A program made the position numbers and the translations under genes. From Centropus unirufus (Eukaryota > Chordata > Aves > Cuculiformes > Centropidae), in NCBI GenBank assembly GCA_013397695.1, contig VYZI01001046.1, forward strand, positions 1 through 64,000: a stretch of DNA of 64,000 nucleotides, written 5' to 3'. The notes beneath the pieces were generated by a model. That model saw only the letters and a program-made list of their open reading frames with translations. It did no database searches and was not told the DNA's origin. Of the stretch, positions 60,301 through 64,000 are shown in pieces; within the stretch, counting starts at the first letter, position 1, and every line of letters begins with the position of its first letter.

Positions 60301-63300
60301 TGGATTTGGCCACCCAGCCATGCGTACTCTCCCCTCCCTCAGCAGGGCAGGGGGAGAAAAATGGGTTTATGTAAAACAGGGAGGTTGTTTTGCTTGTGAC
60401 AGTAACTGGTGAGCAGACTTGAGTGGAGCAAAACTCCCTTATTGCTAGTTAAAGTAGATTTGGGCAGTGAGAAACAAAGACAAATGAAAACAGCACATTT
60501 CTCCCCTGCTCCCACTTTACCACGCTCAACTTGCCTCCTTAATTCCCAACTCTTCTACATCCTCCCTGCCCTGGCCCGACTGGGAAATGGGAGGTTGTGG
60601 GCATTCCAAAGCAATTCCTCCTTCCTCGCTGTTTTACCTCCTGCTCCAGTGTGAGCCTCCTCTCCAGGGCTGTGTGGGGAATGCCGGCTCTGGTGTTGGA
60701 GCACCTCCTTCCCAGTCTGCACCTGCTTTTCCCTATGGGATGCTTCTCTTCTGATGGTCCAAGTGTGACAGTATCTGTTAAACTGGGGACTGCTTTGGAA
60801 ACGCGCACTTTGGGCTGTGAGTGTACGTACTGTCCTCGGTGTGAGACCACGTTCTCTGGTTTGGATGATGCAGACTGGGCTGTGCCTGCTGGGTTCGCAG
60901 CTCTTGGTGCTGCCAGTGATAATGCTTAGCCTTGTGTTGCCATCACGAGCCACAGCAGATGTTGCTGGCTGCTCAAGTGCTAAAATACCTCCAAAACAGC
61001 AAAAACGTGATGCTTGGGAAGAGAGCAGCCGATTCACTTAGATGTTCTTCCCTCTTCTTCCCTGTAGCTGGTGGGCTGCTGCAATCCAAATTTGCGAACA
61101 TCATCTTCCAGCCACCAAGTGCTGCTCTCCAAGATAACAGACCGATGACTTTGAGCAGTGCCCCTTCCACTGCCCCTTGGTCAGCGGCTTCTCCATTAGC
61201 ATCTGCGTTCTCTGTGCCGCCGTCAGCCCCCGAGGTACAGATGAAAACAGTTGGTGTCCGCGGGCAGCAAGGACTTGTACCTCTGGAAAAGTCCATCACC
61301 TATGGAAAAGGGAAGCTACTGATGGATATGGCACTCTTCATGGGGCGCTCCTTCCGTGTTGGCTGGGGTCCCAACTGGACACTTGTCAATTGTGGTGATC
61401 AGTTGAGTGGATCAAGCGAAATGGAAGATGTCCAGTGTGAGTCCGTGGAGTATGGGTTTCTGCCAGCTCCTGTTGCTCCAAAATTGTGAGTAGTCATTTC
61501 TTGGGAATGGTTCTGACATACGTGTTTGAATTAAGGGTATGAGGTTCAACAAGGCCAAGTGCAGAGTCCTGAACTTGGGACACAATAACCCCAACAACAT
61601 TCCAGGCTTGGGGAAGAGAGGCTGGAAAACTGCCTAGCCAAGAAGGACCTGAGGGTGTTGGTTAACGGCAGCTGAACATGAGTCAGCAATCGCTCAGGTG
61701 GCCATGGCAGCCAATAGCATCTTGGCTCATCTTAGAAACAGCATGGCCAGCAGTTTCAGGGAAGTGTTTGTGCCCCTGCACTTGGTATGGCAAGGCTGCA
61801 TCTCGAAGCCTGAGTCAGTTTTGGGCTCCTCACTCCAAGAAGGACCTTGAGGGGCTTGAGCGTGTCCAGAGAAGGGAATGTAGCTGGTGAAAGGTCTGAA
61901 GAGCAAGGGTTATGAGGGGTGGTTTAGTCTGGAGAAGAGGAGGCTGAGGGGAGACTTCACCACTGCCTCCAGCTCCCTGAGAGGAGATTGAGGGTGAGGG
62001 TTAGTCACTTCTCCCAAGTAAGAAGTGACAGGATGAGAGGTAGGGTCAGATCAGACATTGGGAAAAATTTCTTCGCAGAAGGGGTTGTCATGCACTGGCA
62101 GAGGCTCCCAGAGAGATGGTGAAGTCTCCCCATCTCTGGAGTGGGATTAAAAGCCAGGTAGAAGAGTTGTGCAGGGATGGTTTTAATGGTGGACAGGGAC
62201 AGTTGGACTTGATCTCAAAAGACTTTTCCAACCAAATGGTTCTTCGACTCTATGAACTAATTCTGTGGGTCAATCCCTTTATGAAATTCAGTTTATTTTT
62301 ATCTTCTGATGCGCAGAAGTGATTCAAGATCTCAATACCCTTGGAGATTTCCTTCAGGTTCCTGCTTTACAAAAATCCATGTCTCGGGGACCTGGAATAT
62401 CATCATAAGGATAGTTAATTTTATAACAAGTAAATAACCCCATCATACAGCAAAAGGTTAAAGAGAGGAAGGTTAGAATTGTCCAGGAAGCTTCTAATCT
62501 GCTGTTGATTCTCCAGGGTAGCTGAGAAATTTCTTGTTTAGTGTCTGAATTCGGATGCTTTCAGTTCTGGCCTTTCTGGGACTGTTAAATCTGTGCCTAA
62601 ATGTGATGGAAATATTCCTGGATGTTATACCGGTCATTTCTTCCAAAAAACTTGTTTGGTTGATGTTCTCCAGCGTATTTGATCTGCTGGCAGAGCAAAG
62701 TGTGCTCACAAAATACACTGGGGTGTGGTAACGATGTGCTGACTGCCTTTTGAGAGCTGGAAGTGTCCAGTTCATAGAATAATAGGACAGTTTGGGTTTG
62801 AAAGGACTTCAAAGCCCAACCAGTTTCAACTGCCCCCGTCAGAGGTAGGGACAACTCCAACTGTATTGGGGTGCTTCAAGCCCCATCCAACCTAGCCTTA
62901 ACACCTCCAGGGATGGGGCAGCTGCCACTGCCCTGGACAACGTGGGCCAGGGCCTCCCCACCCTCATTCAAGAATTATTTCTTCCTGGAAAGATGTTCCT
63001 GGAAGATGTTCCCAGGAGTCCTGTTGCTCCAGGTCCTTGTAAAAAGTCCCTCCCCAGCGTTTCTAGAGCCCCTTTCTGTGCTGGAAGTTCCTCTAAGGTC
63101 TCCCTGGAACCTTCTCCAGGATGAACAACCCCAACTCTTAACCTGTCCTCACAGCAGAGGTGCTCCAGCCCTTGGATCATCGCCATGGCTTCCTCTGGAC
63201 CTGTTCAAACACTTCTATATGCTACTTATATTAGAGATTCCAGAACTGGACTCCAGTTAGGGTCTCAAAAGAGTGGAGGGGGAGAATCTCTTCCTATGAC

Positions 63301-63743
63301 CTGTTGGCCGAACCAGACTATTTGCCAAAGTCTGGTTTTGAATTCCAGGCTGTAACAAGGTTCTTCGTACCCAGCTGTTAACCTTGGGTCGTGTGTCTCG
63401 CTGTGTCTTTATGTTAGAATTTGGACAAGCTGCACCATGCAGCTGCTCTGCACTTCCTTGCATAGAGAACAATTCAGAACTTTGCTACTGGTTTCTATCT
63501 TTTCTTCCTCCAGGCTGTCAGAATCCTCTTTCAAGGTTCATGTGGAGAAGCTGAGCTTAGAGCAACGGAAGGTGGACAGAGACAAACAGTTGTACCTCAT
63601 CCCTCTGGAGATAAAGCTGAAACACAGCACTGTCCACATGGATGAACGCTGTCCACTTCTAGCAGCCAACGCGGGAGTCTCTGCTATTCACGACTACGCC
63701 GACTGGATTAGGAAGGCATCTGAGGATCCTGCTGTGACAGAAA
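36287..63743 (+). CDS. NUP98: NUP98 (NUP98-NUP96 precursor), partial at the right edge
   Basis: Twenty-three exons join in frame to 1243 codons plus one base; the full vertebrate precursor is about 1800 residues, so the C-terminal third lies beyond the window. Order: FG/GLFG repeats (residues 1 to ~155 and ~220-470, about ten GLFG motifs); GLEBS segment that binds RAE1 (~158-216, with IKFNPPTGTDTMVKSG and MKEYESKSLEELRLEDYQ); a linker; the autoproteolytic domain (~712-866) ending VAHF/SKYGL; then the NUP96 start. In this family the domain cuts itself between Phe and Ser, releasing NUP98, a mobile nuclear pore FG protein that forms the permeability barrier and aids mRNA export, and NUP96, a scaffold protein of the Y complex. 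Cleavage here would fall between F866 and S867. Introns are GT-AG except one GC-AG (after exon 6). The ATG at 36287 matches the vertebrate MFNKSFGTPFGGS start. No frame break was seen. Confidence 0.96.
37094..37195 (+). CDS. NUP98: NUP98 exon 3
   Basis: Acceptor AACTTTCAG, donor CCAG/GTATGG. FG repeats (AGFGTTSGGAFGTSAFGS, GGLFGSTQTK), residues 25-58. Confidence 0.95.
37394..37573 (+). CDS. NUP98: NUP98 exon 4
   Basis: Acceptor TATCTTCAG, donor GGAA/GTGAGT. Residues 59-118, with GGLFGSTTFNQPATSS and FSSQSNAFAQNKPAGFG. Contains a run of ten G (ACG GGG GGG GGG, near 37509-37518), which is in frame. Confidence 0.94.
38272..38411 (+). CDS. NUP98: NUP98 exon 5
   Basis: Poly-T tract and TTTGTAAG acceptor (TAAG, a less common -3 base), donor AAT/GTAAGT. 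Residues 119-165: GTSTSSGGLFGTTN to TAAPTGTTIKFN, the beginning of GLEBS. Confidence 0.93.
39438..39545 (+). CDS. NUP98: NUP98 exon 6 (GLEBS), GC splice donor
   Basis: Acceptor CTCTTGCAG. 36 codons, PPTGTDTMVKSGVSTNINTK through MKEYESKSLE (166-201), the core RAE1-binding part. The reading frame and protein match end at GAG, followed by GCGAGT instead of GTGAGT, a non-canonical GC donor. Confidence 0.92.
40222..40405 (+). CDS. NUP98: NUP98 exon 7
   Basis: Acceptor CTTTACTAG, donor ACCA/GTAAGT. ELRLEDYQANRKGPSNP then GLFGSS repeats twice and YGQNKTAFGT (202-262). Confidence 0.95.
40459..40815 (-). mobile_element. CR1 LINE fragment
   Basis: 'CATAGAATGGTTTTGGTTGT' to 'CTCCTTCTCCAGACAGG', in the intron after NUP98 exon 7. 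Confidence 0.9.
41598..42056 (+). mobile_element. CR1 LINE fragment
   Basis: 'GTTAGAGTGGGTCCAGAGGA' through 'GGGCTTGGAGCCCTCTGATC' to 'ATCATGCTGTAATTGTAA'. Ends 41 bases before NUP98 exon 8, close to its branch-point region. Confidence 0.92.
42097..42260 (+). CDS. NUP98: NUP98 exon 8
   Basis: Acceptor TATGTTGTAG, donor ATG/GTGAGA. TTGFGTGTTGGLFGQQSQ to LGQPNTNTM (263-317). Confidence 0.95.
42435..42572 (+). CDS. NUP98: NUP98 exon 9
   Basis: Acceptor TTTGTAG, donor TCG/GTATGT. GLFGVTQPSQPGGLFGTA to NTGFGVGGS (318-363), three GLFG motifs. Confidence 0.95.
43104..43191 (+). CDS. NUP98: NUP98 exon 10
   Basis: Acceptor TTCTTTCCAG, donor TTTG/GTAAGA. TLFGNKPAGFGTTTTSAPSF to GGGLFG (364-392). The sequence after the donor still reads KKPTLTLGANKNTS in frame, resembling a cassette known in mammalian NUP98 that depends on a second, downstream donor. 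Confidence 0.93.
43580..43852 (+). pseudogene. Decayed ABHD17-like sequence (processed pseudogene fragment)
   Basis: In the intron after NUP98 exon 10. The frame at 43610-43695 reads SSFCIGLDTLINCNIFSYDL then SGYGMS, which resembles the alpha/beta-hydrolase core of ABHD17 depalmitoylases (SSFYIGLG.RINCNIFSYDYSGYGVS). After a shift, NYSDIAAVGAIWE and then ENLTLNGQ continue the similarity (NLYADIDAAW, ENIILYGQ; here the nucleophile Ser after GQ is lost). Frameshifts and stops show that it cannot make a protein. No introns appear inside, which suggests a retrocopy, but neither a poly(A) tail nor target duplication is clear. Confidence 0.6.
43969..44061 (+). CDS. NUP98: NUP98 exon 11
   Basis: Acceptor TGTTCTCACAG, donor ACAG/GTAAAC. 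FGANTAGNSLFGNKPATG and LGTGLGTGFGT (393-423). Confidence 0.95.
44468..44608 (+). CDS. NUP98: NUP98 exon 12
   Basis: Acceptor GTGTCACAG, donor GTGG/GTAAGT. LGAGQTSLFGNTQPKLGG to LGFGAPQPAV (424-470), the end of the FG region. Confidence 0.95.
45053..45488 (+). mobile_element. CR1 LINE fragment
   Basis: 'GGAATGGCTCCAGAGGAGGC' to 'TTCCAACCCAAACCATTCCA'. Confidence 0.92.
45666..45799 (+). CDS. NUP98: NUP98 exon 13
   Basis: Acceptor TTTTCCTGTAG, donor GAG/GTATGC. ALTDPNASAAQQAVLQQHLN to NPMSDPKKKEE (471-515). Confidence 0.95.
45800..47320 (+). other. NUP98: NUP98 intron 13
   Basis: 1.5 kb with no CR1 copy recognised. A plus-strand open frame that runs into exon 14 (from 46750) is intronic sequence in another frame, not an alternative exon that I can support. 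Confidence 0.55.
47321..47508 (+). CDS. NUP98: NUP98 exon 14
   Basis: Preceded by a T-rich tract of over 30 bases and TTTAATTCAG; donor CCAAA/GTGAGT. RLKPTNPAAQKALTTPTHYK, RVRPKALQ, LFDGLDDDEPSLSNGAFMP (516-577). Confidence 0.95.
47650..47710 (-). mobile_element. Short CR1 3' end
   Basis: 'AAATCACAGAATGCCAGGTT' / 'GGAAAGAACTTTGGAGATAA', immediately before a long plus-strand copy. Confidence 0.75.
47715..48546 (+). mobile_element. Long CR1 LINE copy
   Basis: Extends into the end of ORF2: the translated remnants LQRDLDRLDP and TQAEYQALHLGHNSPMQ are visible with stops between them. The 3' end is 'CCAAGTGATTCAATAATTCT'. Confidence 0.88.
48768..48884 (+). CDS. NUP98: NUP98 exon 15
   Basis: Poly-T then TAG acceptor, donor ATCG/GTATGT. 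KSIKKLVLKNLNSSNLFSPV to SEYPENGD (578-616). Confidence 0.95.
49293..49599 (+). mobile_element. CR1 LINE fragment
   Basis: 'AAAGCTGGGGAAGGACTTGG' to 'GTTCCATGATTCTCTG'. Confidence 0.9.
49779..50083 (+). CDS. NUP98: NUP98 exon 16
   Basis: Acceptor GATTCCTTCAG, donor GCAG/GTGAGG. 305 bases: RFFLSVPSDENHRQDGE, an acidic stretch EREEEEDHHE, TNPIAKPIPQTPE, NMRAALRNGLEGSSED, to YHQHPAG (617-718), entering the autoproteolytic domain. Confidence 0.95.
50318..50530 (+). mobile_element. CR1 LINE fragment with internal deletion
   Basis: 'GAGGGCCATGGAGATGGTGC' to 'CCAACCCAAACCATTCC'. The usual middle part between the 'CTTCCAGTATGGAAAG' block and the 3' end is missing. Confidence 0.85.
50925..51312 (+). 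mobile_element. CR1 LINE fragment
   Basis: 'GAAGGGTTTGTAGAGCG..' through 'GTCTCTTCTCCCAAGTGACA' to 'GTCTTTTCCAACCAAACAGT'. Confidence 0.88.
51649..51762 (+). CDS. NUP98: NUP98 exon 17
   Basis: Acceptor CCTGTTGCAG, donor AAAG/GTGAGC. GIVLTRAGYYTIPSMEELVR to DFTIGRK (719-756). A CR1 begins about 30 bases after this donor. Confidence 0.95.
51791..52206 (+). mobile_element. CR1 LINE close to an exon
   Basis: 'GAGGGCTGGAGCACCCTCAC' to 'CCAAACCATTCCATGATTCT', starting about 30 bases after the NUP98 exon 17 donor. Confidence 0.9.
52471..52609 (+). CDS. NUP98: NUP98 exon 18
   Basis: Acceptor TTGTTTTGCAG, donor AATAG/GTAATC. GYGSIYFEGEVNLTNLNLDE, HIRRKEVIVYPDDERKPPIG (757-802). Confidence 0.95.
52889..53066 (+). 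CDS. NUP98: NUP98 exon 19
   Basis: Acceptor CCTTTAACAG, donor AAG/GTAATG. RAEVTLDGVWPTDKTSRCLI to KEYRPETGSWVFK (803-862). Confidence 0.95.
53180..53790 (-). mobile_element. CR1 LINE fragment
   Basis: 'CTCATCCAGTTCCACTCCCC' to 'GATCCACCAGCATCTCAAA'. It lacks the last ~40 bases of the 3' end. Confidence 0.9.
54054..54218 (+). CDS. NUP98: NUP98 exon 20, autocleavage site
   Basis: Acceptor CATTACGCAG, donor TCAG/GTAGAA. Begins VAHFSKYGLQDSDEEEEEHP. Self-cleavage in this family occurs between F and S of HFS, that is between bases 54065 and 54066. The acidic DSDEEEEE start of NUP96 follows. Residues 863-917. Confidence 0.96.
54219..54251 (+). CDS. NUP98: NUP98 read-through tail (alternative end)
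   Basis: If the exon 20 donor is not used, the frame continues for ten codons, VEGGQLIKGS, to TAA. This resembles, to my recollection, the mammalian NUP98-only mRNA, which also reads into this intron for a few codons starting VE. An ATTAAA at 54655-54660 could end such a transcript. The protein would be 927 residues and would release NUP98 with a short tail after cleavage. Confidence 0.5.
   Translation, partial: VEGGQLIKGS
54655..54660 (+). terminator. NUP98: Candidate intronic poly(A) signal ATTAAA
   Basis: ATTAAA 400 bases past the read-through stop, followed by a U/GU-rich stretch (AAGTACTTTTTTAAGG, then TTATGTGCTGGATTTTTAAG). An AATAAA at 54236-54241 lies within the tail itself and is a less likely end. 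Confidence 0.4.
55340..55650 (+). mobile_element. CR1 LINE fragment, other subfamily
   Basis: 'AGGCATTAGGAGAAGCTTCT', then 'GATCCTTGTGGGTCCCTTCC' and 'CACGAGATGTTCTATGATCT', a 3' end variant not seen in the other copies. Confidence 0.8.
57507..57660 (-). mobile_element. Short CR1 fragment, same variant as 20878
   Basis: 'GAATCATAGAATCACAAAAC' / 'TTGGCTCATCCAGTCCAGCT'. Confidence 0.85.
57772..58360 (-). mobile_element. CR1 LINE fragment
   Basis: 'CGGAATCATGGAATGGTTTG' to 'CTTTTGATGCAGCACAGAAC'. Confidence 0.92.
58934..59110 (+). CDS. NUP98: NUP98 exon 21 (NUP96 part)
   Basis: Acceptor GTGTCCACAG, donor CAG/GTGAGT. PPEVEQLGRVVELDSDMADI to SSLGINPHVLQ (918-976). Confidence 0.94.
59222..59735 (+). 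mobile_element. CR1 LINE fragment
   Basis: 'GATGCAACAACCCCCTGCAG' to 'CAACCAAACAATTCTATGAT', with a deletion around 59465 ('TTTCGGGTCCAAGTGACAGG'). Confidence 0.9.
60039..60192 (+). CDS. NUP98: NUP98 exon 22 (NUP96 part)
   Basis: Acceptor TCTTTCAG, donor TCAG/GTATTG. IMKASLLADEDDLDVILDHY, DTSQEICSPRLPIS (977-1027). Confidence 0.94.
60193..61067 (+). other. NUP98: NUP98 intron 22
   Basis: No CR1, RNA gene or repeat recognised in about 0.9 kb. Confidence 0.55.
61068..61485 (+). CDS. NUP98: NUP98 exon 23 (NUP96 part)
   Basis: Acceptor TTCCCTGTAG, donor AAATT/GTGAGT. 418 bases, the largest exon here: GGLLQSKFANIIFQPPSAAL, a low-conservation Ser/Pro-rich stretch, then the conserved SITYGKGKLLMDMALFMGRS and FRVGWGPNWTL (1028-1166). 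Confidence 0.95.
61545..62258 (+). mobile_element. CR1 LINE fragment, ~700 bp
   Basis: 'GGTTCAACAAGGCCAAGTGC' (start of the ORF2 end region) to 'CCAACCAAATGGTTCTTCGA'. Confidence 0.9.
62259..62771 (+). other. NUP98: NUP98 intron 23, non-repeat part
   Basis: Nothing recognised between two oppositely oriented CR1 copies. Confidence 0.5.
62772..63335 (-). mobile_element. CR1 LINE fragment
   Basis: 'CAGTTCATAGAATAATAGGA' to 'GAATCTCTTCCTATGACC', ending about 180 bases before NUP98 exon 24. Confidence 0.9.
63514..63743 (+). CDS. NUP98: NUP98 exon 24 (NUP96 part), last in the window
   Basis: Acceptor TTCTTCCTCCAG, donor GAAA/GTGAGT. LSESSFKVHVEKLSLEQRKV to HDYADWIRKASEDPAVTE (1167-1243), ending with one base of the next codon. 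The gene continues to the right. Confidence 0.94.
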
Positions 63744-64000
63744 GTGAGTGTGGAGTAGTTCTTCTCACAGTGGCAGTAGTGAATCTGGAGAACTATCCAG
63801 TTCAGATTAATTTTGGGTTGAATCAGAGCAGTGAAATGTGAATGAAACAGAAGAATTGACTGTACTGCAGCATTGTTTCTGGAAGCATAAACGTGATTGA
63901 TTGCCTTTGGAGAGCCAGGTGACTTCCTGCATTGGCTTGTAACAGATATCCTCCATGGTTATGCTTATTGTATAATCTTTTATGAGTCCTCTCTCAGTAT
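63744..64000 (+). other. NUP98: Start of NUP98 intron 24
   Basis: From the donor GTGAGT to the window edge; nothing further recognised. Confidence 0.7.

Noticed and set aside
1..64000. tRNA, snoRNA or microRNA genes
   Set aside because: I looked for tRNA A/B boxes and for snoRNA box patterns by eye in introns and found none that I could defend. A covariance-model search would be needed to exclude them.

Overview
The window is bird nuclear DNA. About thirty fragments of the CR1 LINE are scattered through it, recognisable by a recurring 3' end of the type 'TTCCAACCCAAACC...ATTCTATGATTCT', and three vertebrate genes are present in a known conserved order. The species cannot be fixed from this sequence alone. 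The left half is GC-rich and full of minisatellites. The right half, inside NUP98, is more AT-rich and has ordinary introns.

From left to right: (1) 1-4075 is non-coding DNA with tandem repeats and CR1, upstream of or in the first intron of RHOG. (2) RHOG (4114-4689, +) is an intact Rho-family GTPase in one coding exon; its 3' UTR ends near an AATAAA at 5495. (3) 5.5-7.5 kb is a minisatellite-rich gap between convergent genes. (4) PGAP2 (9100-27852, -) has five coding exons that join without a frame break to 254 codons plus a stop; its 3' UTR probably ends at an AATAAA on the minus strand (7517-7522). (5) 31.3-32.6 kb is a CpG-rich, TATA-less region with five CCAAT boxes that reads as a shared promoter for PGAP2 (-) and NUP98 (+). 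A 195-base assembly gap follows at 32712-32906. (6) NUP98 (+) runs from a probable non-coding exon 1 to beyond the right edge. Twenty-three coding exons (36287-63743) join in frame to 1243 codons plus one base, which is about two thirds of the NUP98-NUP96 precursor. They cover the GLFG repeats, the RAE1-binding GLEBS segment, the autoproteolytic domain with its HF/S cleavage site, and the start of NUP96.

The order RHOG - PGAP2 - NUP98, with RHOG and PGAP2 tail to tail and PGAP2 and NUP98 head to head, matches the human arrangement as I know it. The three genes do not act in one pathway: RHOG is a cytoskeletal switch, PGAP2 a GPI-anchor lipid-remodelling factor, and NUP98/NUP96 nuclear pore components. 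I found no novel multi-gene system. The points most worth a second look are a GC-AG intron in NUP98, an apparent read-through exon that would give a NUP98-only protein, a decayed ABHD17-like pseudogene in a NUP98 intron, a nested CR1 insertion, a GC-repeat block split by an unidentified 0.4-kb segment beside the shared promoter, and a sharp change in minisatellite density at the NUP98 promoter.
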